From: Lachnospiraceae bacterium
Lineage (GTDB): Bacteria; Bacillota; Clostridia; Lachnospirales; Lachnospiraceae
Length of the DNA: 11,039 bases
Assembly: GCA_024403585.1 (NCBI GenBank)
Contig: JAKSRN010000045.1
Coordinates: 1-11,039, forward strand
Direction: 5' to 3'
In this document: positions 1 through 6,446 of the stretch, piece by piece
How the letters are laid out: every line of letters begins with the position of its first letter
Numbering within the stretch: the first letter of the stretch is position 1
Translations under genes and position numbers: made by a program
The notes under the pieces: model-generated
The model's input: the letters and a program-made list of their open reading frames with translations, nothing else
Told to the model about the DNA's origin: nothing
Databases searched by the model: none

Positions 1-52
1 TTTCGTTGATGGCGGGGGATTTAAGGGTTCTTGGAAACTTTAAGGCAAATCT

Positions 53-106
53 GTAGATCAAAGCGAATGTGTAAATCAAAGCGAATGTGTAAATCAAAGC
101 GATATT
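53..106. repeat. 18-bp tandem repeat, three copies
   Basis: Three head-to-tail 18-bp units lie at 53-70, 71-88 and 89-106. The second unit reads GTAAATCAAAGCGAATGT. The first differs from it by one base (GTAGATC), and the third diverges in its last four bases. Because 18 is a multiple of three, both strands stay open and would encode a six-residue repeat (RFDLHI on the minus strand), but neither reading has a convincing ribosome binding site. The surrounding 1-240 shows no recognisable gene. It is probably a non-coding intergenic repeat or the remnant of a dispersed element. Confidence 0.8.
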
Positions 107-141
107 CTTTTCTATTCTTCATATCGAAAAGTATAAAAGGG

Positions 142-159
142 ACCTGCACAGAGGCAGGT
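142..159 (-). other. Small GC-rich hairpin, possible weak minus-strand terminator
   Basis: A perfect 6-bp stem, ACCTGC (142-147) with GCAGGT (154-159), encloses a 6-nt loop. On the minus strand it is followed by CCC and then a short T-rich run, so it could weakly terminate transcription going left. The T tract is offset by three C residues and no minus-strand gene reads into it, so the role is uncertain. Confidence 0.3.
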
Positions 160-191
160 ATGCCGAACAGAATGATTTCCGTAAATTCTTC

Positions 192-220
192 TTTACATAA
201 CAAATCTCTTTTGTTATAGT
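192..220 (+). promoter_or_regulatory. Sigma-70/sigma-A type promoter for the VUT-SDR operon
   Basis: A -35 box TTTACA (192-197) and a -10 box TATAGT (215-220) are separated by exactly 17 nt, each one base from consensus. Transcription would start near 226-228, leaving a leader of about 75 nt that contains the putative riboswitch. An 8-bp inverted repeat, ATAACAAA (197-204) and TTTGTTAT (210-217) with a 5-nt loop, fills the spacer and touches both boxes. It could be a repressor operator or a chance AT-rich palindrome. Confidence 0.65.
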
Positions 221-240
221 AGCCAATGGTGCTATCCACC

Positions 241-291
241 CAAGCAGTTCGGGTCCGATATCCTGCTTGTAAAATACTAAAACCAAAGGAG
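241..291 (+). promoter_or_regulatory. Candidate preQ1-I riboswitch overlapping the ribosome binding site
   Basis: A perfect 7-bp stem pairs CAAGCAG (241-247) with CTGCTTG (263-269) around a 15-nt loop that begins UUC. An A-rich tail (270-281) follows, then ACC (282-284), which can pair with GGU in the loop (252-254) to make an H-type pseudoknot. Cytosine 262, the last loop base before the 3' strand of the stem, is where class I preQ1 aptamers have their ligand-pairing C. The pseudoknot strand abuts the Shine-Dalgarno AAAGGAG (285-291), so ligand binding would be expected to block translation. The downstream gene belongs to a family known to carry queuosine precursors, which supports the call. 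The loop is longer than in the B. subtilis queC aptamer (12 nt), and I could not run a covariance model. Confidence 0.55.
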
Positions 292-301
292 ATAACTAAA
301 T

Positions 302-1033
302 ATGATCAAAAAAGAATGGGAGAACACGAAGATTCTCCTCCGTAACGTTCCAAGTCCCGTGATCACACTCTTTGTTGTCAGTGTGATCGTCATGAATCTT
401 CTGGCTAATAAAGAGCTGTTTTCCGCTCAGTATCTTGCCCTTGACTGTGGTTTCACCGTCAGCTGGGTATCATTTCTTTGCATGGATATCCTTTGTAAGC
501 GTTTTGGCGCAAAAGCATCTGTCCGTGTATCTGTTTACGCACTGTTCATCAACCTCTGCGTATGTATCCTGTTTAAATTATTAAGTCTGACACCAGGTAT
601 GTGGGGTGAGTTTTATACCACTGAGATGCCTGAGGTGAACGCAGCTCTGAACGCCACGATTGGCGGCTCCTGGTATGTTGTAGTAGGAAGCTCAGTGGCT
701 ATGCTTTCATCCTCCTGTGTCAATGCTTTCTTTAATAAAACAATTGCAAAGAGACTGAAAAAAGACAATTTCGGTGCATTTGCCATCCGATCTTATGTAT
801 CCACCGGAATTGCCCAGTTCTGTGATAACCTGGTTTTTGCTCTGCTGGTATCTCATGTCTTCTTCGGCTGGACCTGGATCCAGGTATTTACCTGTTCCAT
901 TACAGGAGCAGTGATGGAGCTGCTTTGTGAGGTTTTCATCAGCCCGATCGGATATAGGGTGGTTAAGCAGTGGGAAGCTGAGGATGTAGGACGTGAGTAT
1001 CTGGAGTTTATAGAGGAGCAGGATGAAGCGTAA
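302..1033 (+). CDS. VUT/YhhQ-family membrane transporter, probable queuosine-precursor uptake
   Basis: This 243-residue integral membrane protein is probably a member of the VUT (DUF165, YhhQ-like) family, whose characterised members import queuosine precursors such as preQ0 or preQ1. About six hydrophobic segments are visible, near residues 17-35, 45-64, 75-96, 122-145, 162-188 and 192-215. The stretch MDILCKRFGAK (61-71) resembles the family's conserved D-x-x-x-x-x-x-G-x-K region, and RSYVSTGIAQFCDN (163-176) resembles its R...S...D signature before a late helix. The C-terminus is short, acidic and soluble. The ATG at 302 follows AAAGGAG (285-291) by 10 nt. Just upstream sit a good promoter and a candidate preQ1-I riboswitch, which fits a precursor-uptake role. 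The SDR gene begins 13 nt downstream and is probably cotranscribed. The family call rests on topology and motif likeness; the exact substrate is inference. Confidence 0.72.
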   Translation: MIKKEWENTKILLRNVPSPVITLFVVSVIVMNLLANKELFSAQYLALDCGFTVSWVSFLCMDILCKRFGAKASVRVSVYALFINLCVCILFKLLSLTPGMWGEFYTTEMPEVNAALNATIGGSWYVVVGSSVAMLSSSCVNAFFNKTIAKRLKKDNFGAFAIRSYVSTGIAQFCDNLVFALLVSHVFFGWTWIQVFTCSITGAVMELLCEVFISPIGYRVVKQWEAEDVGREYLEFIEEQDEA

Positions 1034-1046
1034 AGGATAAACTATT

Positions 1047-1703
1047 ATGGACGTGTTAATAACAGGAACCTACAGTGGGATCGGAAGGGCCACTGCATTG
1101 TATTTTCTTGAGAGAGACCATCATGTGACAGGGATGGACTGGAAAGAATCCAGCATCTGTCATGAGAATTATGAGCATGTTATAGCTGATGTGAGATACC
1201 CGGACCAGTTTCCCCATCAGCTGAAACCGGAGATACTGATCAATATTGCCGGCGTTCAGGATTCCGGTCATGATATCGACGTGAATCTGAAGGGCGTAAT
1301 TAATGTGACAGAGCAGTATGCATTTCACAATGATCGCATGAAAGCTGTGGTGATCATGGGATCAGCCAGTGCTCATACAGGCTCTGAGTTCCCTGAATAT
1401 GCAGCCTCCAAGGCAGGACTTCTGGCCTATACAAAGAATGTGGCCAACCGTCTGGCACCACAGGCTATCTGCAACAGTATTGATCCTGGCGGAGTATTGA
1501 CAGATCTGAACAAGTGTGTCATTGAGGATGAAAAGCTTTGGAATCAGATTATGGAGCTGACACCTTTGAAAAGGTGGGCTTCGCCGGAAGAAATCGCAGA
1601 GTGGATTTATTTTGTGGCGGTGAATAACCGTTTTATGACAGGACAGAACCTGCTGATCGATGGAGGAGAGGCGGGGAATACAAAGTTTATCTGGCCGGAA
1701 TAG
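1047..1703 (+). CDS. Short-chain dehydrogenase/reductase (SDR), substrate unknown
   Basis: A 218-residue classical SDR with a Rossmann fold for NAD(P)-dependent oxidation or reduction, probably cytosolic. The nucleotide-binding motif TGTYSGIG is at residues 6-13, NIAG at 66-69, and the catalytic set is Asn80, Ser106 or Ser108, Tyr118 and Lys122 (YAASK), followed by PGG at 147-149. Asp31 at the end of the second strand usually indicates NAD(H) rather than NADP(H). The protein is shorter than the usual 245-255 residues, mainly because the segment after strand 2 is brief, as in EntA-like dehydrogenases. It is often the kind of protein labelled FabG-like, but nothing here points to fatty-acid synthesis. 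The AAAGGA at 1032-1037 overlaps the upstream stop codon and supports the ATG at 1047. Its place behind a putative queuosine-precursor transporter suggests related regulation, not a proven shared pathway. Confidence 0.85.
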   Translation: MDVLITGTYSGIGRATALYFLERDHHVTGMDWKESSICHENYEHVIADVRYPDQFPHQLKPEILINIAGVQDSGHDIDVNLKGVINVTEQYAFHNDRMKAVVIMGSASAHTGSEFPEYAASKAGLLAYTKNVANRLAPQAICNSIDPGGVLTDLNKCVIEDEKLWNQIMELTPLKRWASPEEIAEWIYFVAVNNRFMTGQNLLIDGGEAGNTKFIWPE

Positions 1704-1719
1704 AAAACAGAACAAACGA

Positions 1720-1757
1720 TTAATAGATACAAATAAAATTAACCGATACAAACAAAA
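1720..1757. repeat. 19-bp tandem duplication after the SDR gene
   Basis: Two adjacent 19-bp units, TTAATAGATACAAATAAAA (1720-1738) and TTAACCGATACAAACAAAA (1739-1757), match at 16 of 19 positions. The second unit runs into the 5' arm of the terminator. It is AT-rich and non-coding, and probably a slippage duplication. Confidence 0.65.
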
Positions 1758-1794
1758 GAGGATCTGACACAGTTCATGTGCCGGATCCTCTTTT
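1754..1794 (+). terminator. Rho-independent terminator of the VUT-SDR operon
   Basis: An 11-bp stem AAAAGAGGATC (1754-1764) pairs with GATCCTCTTTT (1784-1794). It continues through a G-T wobble and a G-C pair to an inner CACA/TGTG stem with a 5-nt loop. The right arm ends in four T residues followed by GTGTTGT. The A-run on the left arm could make it work in both directions. It separates the first operon from nikA. Confidence 0.88.
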
Positions 1795-1806
1795 GTGTTG
1801 TACTAT

Positions 1807-1867
1807 ATTCCACCAGGGAATCACCTAAGTTCAAACTGCTATCATCCAATAACCCCTGGCGGGGGTT
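1807..1867 (+). promoter_or_regulatory. Potential folded element upstream of nikA with competing helices
   Basis: Two local hairpins can form: ATTCC (1807-1811) with GGAAT (1817-1821), and AACCCC (1851-1856) with GGGGTT (1862-1867). Alternatively CCAGGG (1813-1818) can pair with CCCTGG (1854-1859), which would disrupt both. That is the layout of a switching leader, but it matters as RNA only if transcription starts upstream of about 1805. If the promoter at 1866-1894 is used, the second hairpin is instead an inverted repeat over the -35 region. No riboswitch family was recognised. Confidence 0.35.
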
Positions 1868-1894
1868 GCGTATGACTAACCAAACCAATACACT
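1866..1894 (+). promoter_or_regulatory. Possible nikA promoter
   Basis: TTGCGT (1866-1871) and TACACT (1889-1894) are spaced by 17 nt, a moderate match to the housekeeping consensus. A start near 1901 would leave a leader of about 36 nt before the ATG of nikA. The Shine-Dalgarno GGGAGGG (1925-1931) is strong, 5 nt from the start. This is the best pair I found between the upstream terminator and nikA. Confidence 0.38.
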
Positions 1895-1936
1895 GATTTT
1901 AGTAAATTTAAATAGTATCTATATGGGAGGGCAACT

Positions 1937-3592
1937 ATGAAAAGAAAAGTATTATCACTGCTCTTTGCCGGAATGATGATCGTATCTCTTGCCGGATGTG
2001 GAGGAAAGACAGAACAGGCTGATTCATCTGCAGCTAAAGCAGACACTGCTGCATCAAGTGGAGAGACACAGCAGGCTGAGAATGACGATGCGGAAGAAAA
2101 AACTCTGACGGTCGCAGCAAGCAGAGATACTGGAGAGCTGAATCCTCACACTTACAGCAGTCCGATGTGGGTTCAGTCACTGGTTTATGAAGGAATGACC
2201 CGTTTTGTGGACGGAAAGGTTGTTGGTGGTATTGCAGAATCCTGGGATATCTCTGATGACGGAAAAACCTATACCTTCTATCTGGATAAAGACAATGTAT
2301 TCAGTGATGGAACACCTGTTACAGCAGAGATCGTAAAGAAGAACTTTGATGCTGTTATCGCCGTAAAAGAGAGACATGACTGGATGGAGACCTATCAGGT
2401 ACTTGATTCTGTTGATGTTGTGGATGAGTATACAGTTCAGCTGAATCTGAATGCACCTTTCTCCGGTCTTCTTCAGGAGCTGGCTCTTTCCCGTCCTGTA
2501 AGAATCGGTGCTGAGGCAATGTTCCCTGACAGTGGTGATACACTGAATGATCCGATCAAAGAGCCGATAGGCAGTGGTCCATGGAAAATTGTGGAGCATG
2601 TGGACAGCCAGTATTCCATCTTTGAGAGAAATGATAACTATCACGGAACACTTCCGTCTTACAAATATCTGAAGGTAATGATCATTCCGGATATCAATAC
2701 TGCAGCCAATGCATTAAAAGCCGGTGAGATCGATATGATCTACGATCTGGACAGCCAGATGACAGGCGATATCTATAATGAGCTGGAGGCTTCCGGATTT
2801 ACAGCAAGCATCTCTGATCCTGTTACAACCAATATGATCCTGGTAAACACTGCAAGCGGAGCAACAAAGGACGATGATGTCCGTCTGGCTCTTGAGTATG
2901 GTATCAACAAAGAGTCAATCTCCAAAAATATCTATGGAGGACTCCAGCCGGTAGCAGATTATCTGATGAATCCGAAAACACCATACTGCGACGATCCTGA
3001 TATTGTTACCTATACCTATGATCCTGAGAAGGCAGCAGAGATTCTTGATGAAGCAGGATGGGTTCTTGCTGATGGAGCATCTGTTCGTTCCAAAGACGGA
3101 GAAGATCTTGTTCTTCGCTTCCTCTATGAAGGTGATAACGAATCCGTAAAAACCATGGGTCAGGCAATTCAGGCTGAATATGCAAAAATCGGTGTACAGG
3201 TTGATATGATCGCGCAGGATTCTACAAACTATGGTACTGCACAGAAAGAGGGTGCGTTCGAGCTCCTTCAGGCAGAGACATGGGGAGATCCATTTGATCC
3301 TCATTCCTACATGTCCTCCTTCCGTGTAACTACTCATGGAGATTATGCTGCTCAGCTTGGTCTGGAGAACAAGAAAGAGATCGATGATAAGATTACAGAG
3401 GCACTGAATTCTACTGATGAAAAAGTAGTGGAAGACAATTATCAGTATGTTCTTGAAACATTAACAGAGCAGGCTGTTTATATTCCTGTCACCTATACCA
3501 CAAAAGCTATTATCTATAATCCGGATAAAGTAGATCAGGTAAGCTACAACACAACCTTAGATGTTCTGTACGAAACATTTACAGTAAAATAA
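1937..3592 (+). CDS. nikA: NikA-like nickel/metallophore-binding lipoprotein of an ABC importer
   Basis: A 551-residue extracytoplasmic solute-binding protein of the SBP_bac_5 family. A lipoprotein signal (residues 1-20) ends in LAGC, with Cys21 as the lipidation site, then a polar Ala/Ser/Asp/Glu-rich linker to about residue 54. The body aligns with E. coli NikA along its length (as recalled): LNPH (68-71), RHDW (146-149), LLQELALSRPVR (178-189), PIGSGPW (210-216), INKESI (323-328) and TWGDPFDPH (448-456). Positions equivalent to NikA Arg97, Trp100, Arg137, Trp398 and His416 are kept as Arg146, Trp149, Arg186, Trp449 and His467. These residues bind nickel and its organic chelator in NikA, so nickel-chelate uptake is more likely than oligopeptide uptake. 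A related metal (CntA-like) remains possible. It is first in the operon and separated from nikB by a terminator. Confidence 0.84.
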   Translation: MKRKVLSLLFAGMMIVSLAGCGGKTEQADSSAAKADTAASSGETQQAENDDAEEKTLTVAASRDTGELNPHTYSSPMWVQSLVYEGMTRFVDGKVVGGIAESWDISDDGKTYTFYLDKDNVFSDGTPVTAEIVKKNFDAVIAVKERHDWMETYQVLDSVDVVDEYTVQLNLNAPFSGLLQELALSRPVRIGAEAMFPDSGDTLNDPIKEPIGSGPWKIVEHVDSQYSIFERNDNYHGTLPSYKYLKVMIIPDINTAANALKAGEIDMIYDLDSQMTGDIYNELEASGFTASISDPVTTNMILVNTASGATKDDDVRLALEYGINKESISKNIYGGLQPVADYLMNPKTPYCDDPDIVTYTYDPEKAAEILDEAGWVLADGASVRSKDGEDLVLRFLYEGDNESVKTMGQAIQAEYAKIGVQVDMIAQDSTNYGTAQKEGAFELLQAETWGDPFDPHSYMSSFRVTTHGDYAAQLGLENKKEIDDKITEALNSTDEKVVEDNYQYVLETLTEQAVYIPVTYTTKAIIYNPDKVDQVSYNTTLDVLYETFTVK

Positions 3593-3604
3593 CAGGTCAG
3601 CACA

Positions 3605-3635
3605 GCGGGGTGGTTTTCCACCCCGCATTTTTCTT
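3605..3635 (+). terminator. Internal terminator/attenuator between nikA and nikB
   Basis: A perfect 9-bp GC-rich stem, GCGGGGTGG (3605-3613) with CCACCCCGC (3618-3626), closed by a TTTT loop, is followed by A and five T residues, then CTT. This is a textbook rho-independent terminator. No promoter is evident in the 76-nt gap before nikB, so partial readthrough is the likely route to the downstream genes. The hairpin may also protect the 3' end of nikA mRNA. Confidence 0.92.
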
Positions 3636-3668
3636 AAAAAAGCTGGTGCCTTAGGAAAAGGAGAAAAT

Positions 3669-4601
3669 ATGTTAAAGTATGCTGTTAAGCGCATTCTGCT
3701 TATCATACCGATACTGTTTCTTGTGTCGGTTTTTGCCTTTGGTCTGGTACGTCTGATGCCAGGTAATGCCGAAATGGCATTTCTGCAGGCTGCAGGTATT
3801 CCGCCTTCAGATGAAGCTCTGGAACATGCTGCCGAAGAGCTGGGCCTTAATCGACCAATCACAGAGCAGTACACGGAATGGCTGGGTAAGGCGGTGCATC
3901 TGGATTTCGGTGAGTCCTTTACCAGTCACAAGGTAGTAAGAGAAGAGGTTCTGGGAGCTCTTCGTAATACAGCAATCCTTGCGGGTTTTTCTACGCTTCT
4001 GATTCTGATCATCTCTGTTCCTATGGGAGTGTTATCAGCAGTCAGGGCGGATAAAGAATTGGATCATATGAACCGAATACTGGCATTTCTTGGAAGCTCC
4101 ATGCCTTCTTTCTGGCTGGGACCTCTTCTGGTGCAGCTGTTCTGTCTGAAGCTTGGCTGGTTTCCGGTTCAGGGCTTCGGAACCCTTCGGCATCTGATCC
4201 TTCCGGGATTTACGATGGCGGTTCTTTACATTGCCACATATTCACGAACGCTGAGAAACAGCCTTCTGGAAAATATGAACCGTCGATTTGTCATGTACAG
4301 CCGGGCGAGAGGTATCAGTGAGAAGAAGATTGTAATGAATCATGTTCTCCGAACTTCACTGATCCCTGCTGTTACAACCTTTGGTGTGAATTTCGGACAT
4401 ATGATGGCAGGAACAGCTATTGTAGAGATCTTATTCTCATGGCCGGGGATCGGAAGACTCTGTGTAGGTTCTATTACCTCAAGAGATTATCCGATGATCC
4501 AGGGATATATTGTTGTTATCTCAGTGATCTTTGTCCTTGTAAATCTGATCACAGACCTGATCACTGTAGCACTTGATCCGCAGATGAGGGAGAGCCTGTA
4601 A
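3669..4601 (+). CDS. nikB: NikB/DppB-type ABC importer permease
   Basis: A 310-residue inner-membrane permease, one half of the channel of the NikABCDE importer. It has the usual six-helix DppB plan: an N-terminal helix (about 9-29), a long external loop containing GLNRPITEQY (59-68) and LDFGES (78-83), then five helices near 103-123, 134-158, 176-192, 235-257 and 280-302. The cytoplasmic EAA-type coupling loop is at about 211-233, with ARG at 213-215, His225 and LRTSLIP at 227-233. SWPGIGR (257-263) and the terminal LDPQ (302-305) are typical of the family. AAAGGAG (3657-3663) precedes the ATG by 5 nt. The stop is followed by one base and then nikC, so the two permeases are probably translated together. 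The nickel assignment comes from NikA; the sequence itself would also fit a dipeptide permease. Confidence 0.85.
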   Translation: MLKYAVKRILLIIPILFLVSVFAFGLVRLMPGNAEMAFLQAAGIPPSDEALEHAAEELGLNRPITEQYTEWLGKAVHLDFGESFTSHKVVREEVLGALRNTAILAGFSTLLILIISVPMGVLSAVRADKELDHMNRILAFLGSSMPSFWLGPLLVQLFCLKLGWFPVQGFGTLRHLILPGFTMAVLYIATYSRTLRNSLLENMNRRFVMYSRARGISEKKIVMNHVLRTSLIPAVTTFGVNFGHMMAGTAIVEILFSWPGIGRLCVGSITSRDYPMIQGYIVVISVIFVLVNLITDLITVALDPQMRESL

Positions 4602-4602
4602 C

Positions 4603-5433
4603 ATGAAAATGAAAATTTTTCTGAAACGTTTATTTGAGAAAAAAACAACCTGTATCTTTGTCGCACTGGTACTGGTGATCGTGCTGGCCGGACTGCTGGC
4701 CGGAGTACTTGCTCCTTACAATCCGCTGGAGCAGGTATTGGATGACAAGCTTCAGATGGCATCCTCCGCTCATCTGATGGGAACAGATCATCTGGGAAGA
4801 GATATGTTTTCAAGAGTACTGTATGCCATCCGTACAACCCTTGGCTTCGCAGCACTCTGTACCTGCCTGGCTGCGATGATCGGCATCAGTCTGGGCATTC
4901 TTGCCGGATATATCGGAGGGGTACTGGATATGGTGATCATGAGATTCTGCGATATTCTTTATGCATTTCCGGGACTGGTACTGGTTATGGCGATTGTCGG
5001 ATTCATTGGAGTAGGAATCTTCAATGTAGTGATCGGTATGCTGCTGACGCAATGGCTCTGGTATGCACGTGTAAGCAGAAACCTGACTGTCGCAGAAAAA
5101 ACAAGAAGCTATATTTCAGCAGCAAAAGTGAACGGTGCTTCTGGATTAAAAATTATGACAGGGCATATTCTTCCGAATATTATTCCGAATATGCTGGCAA
5201 TCTTTACAGTTGATTTTGGACATACGATCCTGTCTATCTCCGGATATTCCTTCCTGGGACTGGGTGTTCAGCCACCGGGAGCAGAACTGGGAGCAATGAT
5301 CAATGAGGGCAGAAACTATATCAATTCGGATCCGTGGCTGATCTTCTGGCCGGGAATCGTAGTTCTGATCGTTGTGGTATCTGTGAATATCATCGGTGAT
5401 AACATGCGTGATGCACTGGATGGAACAAAATAA
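4603..5433 (+). CDS. nikC: NikC/DppC-type ABC importer permease
   Basis: A 276-residue inner-membrane permease that pairs with NikB to form the channel. The N-terminal helix (about 17-37) ends in LAPYNP (36-41), followed by the family motif HLMGTDHLGRDMFSR (57-71), which precedes five helices near 80-105, 112-134, 136-155, 198-220 and 250-268. The EAA-type loop contacting the ATPases is at 170-195: SAAKVNGAS (172-180), then HILPNIIP (188-195). SFLGLGVQPP (216-225) and GDNMRDALD (265-273) are also characteristic. Its ribosome binding site AGGGAG (4587-4592) lies inside the end of nikB, one sign of translational coupling. A second in-frame ATG sits two codons later at 4609. The first is preferred for spacing, though the choice is not certain. 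Confidence 0.86.
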   Translation: MKMKIFLKRLFEKKTTCIFVALVLVIVLAGLLAGVLAPYNPLEQVLDDKLQMASSAHLMGTDHLGRDMFSRVLYAIRTTLGFAALCTCLAAMIGISLGILAGYIGGVLDMVIMRFCDILYAFPGLVLVMAIVGFIGVGIFNVVIGMLLTQWLWYARVSRNLTVAEKTRSYISAAKVNGASGLKIMTGHILPNIIPNMLAIFTVDFGHTILSISGYSFLGLGVQPPGAELGAMINEGRNYINSDPWLIFWPGIVVLIVVVSVNIIGDNMRDALDGTK

Positions 5434-5444
5434 GGGAGGGTTTT

Positions 5445-6446
5445 ATGAGTAAGATCTTACAGGTAAAGAACCTGACCATCGGTTTAAAGAAAAAGAAAGA
5501 ACGCATCAGTGCTGTGGATCATCTGAGCCTTTCTCTGGAAAGGGGAAAAACTCTGGGAATTATCGGAGAAAGCGGCAGCGGAAAATCTCTGACCTGTAAC
5601 AGTATTCTGGGTCTTCTGAATAAGGCAACCTGGGATGTAAAGGGAGAGATGCTTCTGGAGGAAAAGGCATATCATCCGGAAAACAGGAAAGAGATGCAGA
5701 AAATCTGCGGAAACAGGATTGCGCTGATCATGCAGAATCCAATGAGTGCATTTAATCCGGTGATCACAATCCGTGCCCACTTTGAAGAGACGCTGAATAA
5801 GCCTGGGGTAAAGAAAAAAACCAGGGCTGAGGTTGCTAAAATCGCTGAGCAGCTTCTGGAGAGAATGTACATCAGAGATCCGAAATCCGTTCTGGATTCT
5901 TATGCTTTTCAGCTGTCAGGCGGTATGCTGCAAAGGATCATGATCGCACTTGCTCTTGCAGTTCAGCCGGAAATACTGGTGGCTGATGAACCTACAACGG
6001 CTCTTGATCTCAGTGTGCAGTATGAGATTCTGAAGATTCTGAAAGAATTGCAGGCGGAATATAACATGTCCGTTCTGATCGTTTCACATGACCTGAGTGT
6101 GATCAGAAGTCTGTCAGATGAGATTGCAGTGATGTATGCCGGTAATTTTGTTGAAAAAGGTCCTGCAGAAGAGGTCCTGGAGAATCCTATGCATCCTTAT
6201 ACAAGGCTGCTGTTTGCTGCAAAACCGGATTTTACCAAAAACAGACTTCCTGTGATGCAGGGACAGCCGCCTACACTTGGTAATCGGGCAGAGGGCTGTC
6301 GTTTCCGCACCCGCTGTCCATATGAAGAAGAAAGCTGTGCAGGATATTGTGAGCCGGTTACTTTCGAGAGAGAAGGGCATTATTGCAGCTGCAGAAAATG
6401 GGAGAGTATAAACGGAGGTGCCGCTGATGGCAATTCTAACAGTTGA
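5445..6446 (+). CDS. nikD: NikD/DppD-type ABC importer ATPase
   Basis: A 333-residue cytoplasmic ATPase, first of the two that power the NikBC channel. Walker A GESGSGKS is at 41-48, the Q-loop glutamine at 97, the signature LSGGM at 157-161, Walker B ILVADE at 177-182 and the switch histidine at 215. The family's C-terminal extension follows: HPYTRLL (250-256) and a cysteine-rich stretch with Cys285, Cys291, Cys298 and Cys302, in the oligopeptide-ATPase arrangement CRFRTRCP (285-292), plus Cys314 and Cys316. In this family that region has been reported to hold an iron-sulfur cluster. The extension after Cys316 is short and polar. GGGAGGG (5434-5440), directly after the nikC stop, sets the ATG. 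The end overlaps nikE by 20 nt. Confidence 0.88.
   Translation: MSKILQVKNLTIGLKKKKERISAVDHLSLSLERGKTLGIIGESGSGKSLTCNSILGLLNKATWDVKGEMLLEEKAYHPENRKEMQKICGNRIALIMQNPMSAFNPVITIRAHFEETLNKPGVKKKTRAEVAKIAEQLLERMYIRDPKSVLDSYAFQLSGGMLQRIMIALALAVQPEILVADEPTTALDLSVQYEILKILKELQAEYNMSVLIVSHDLSVIRSLSDEIAVMYAGNFVEKGPAEEVLENPMHPYTRLLFAAKPDFTKNRLPVMQGQPPTLGNRAEGCRFRTRCPYEEESCAGYCEPVTFEREGHYCSCRKWESINGGAADGNSNS

Noticed and set aside
21..239. Open frames on both strands across the 18-bp repeats (72 codons minus, 62 codons plus)
   Set aside because: The minus frame starts with GTG and has no Shine-Dalgarno sequence. The plus frame is Lys/Arg/Cys-rich and repetitive, and also lacks a convincing ribosome binding site. 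Promoter elements for the next gene overlap both.
1870..1875. GTATGA, identical to one half of the E. coli NikR operator
   Set aside because: The partner half TCATAC is not found 16 nt downstream, and a single 6-mer is expected by chance.
2177..3337. Long open frames on the minus strand inside nikA and the other operon genes
   Set aside because: They lie fully within well-supported + strand genes, have no ribosome binding sites, and their translations look like no protein family.
6418..6426. GTG at 6418 as the nikE start
   Set aside because: The Shine-Dalgarno GGAGG overlaps this codon, while the ATG at 6427 has proper 8-nt spacing.
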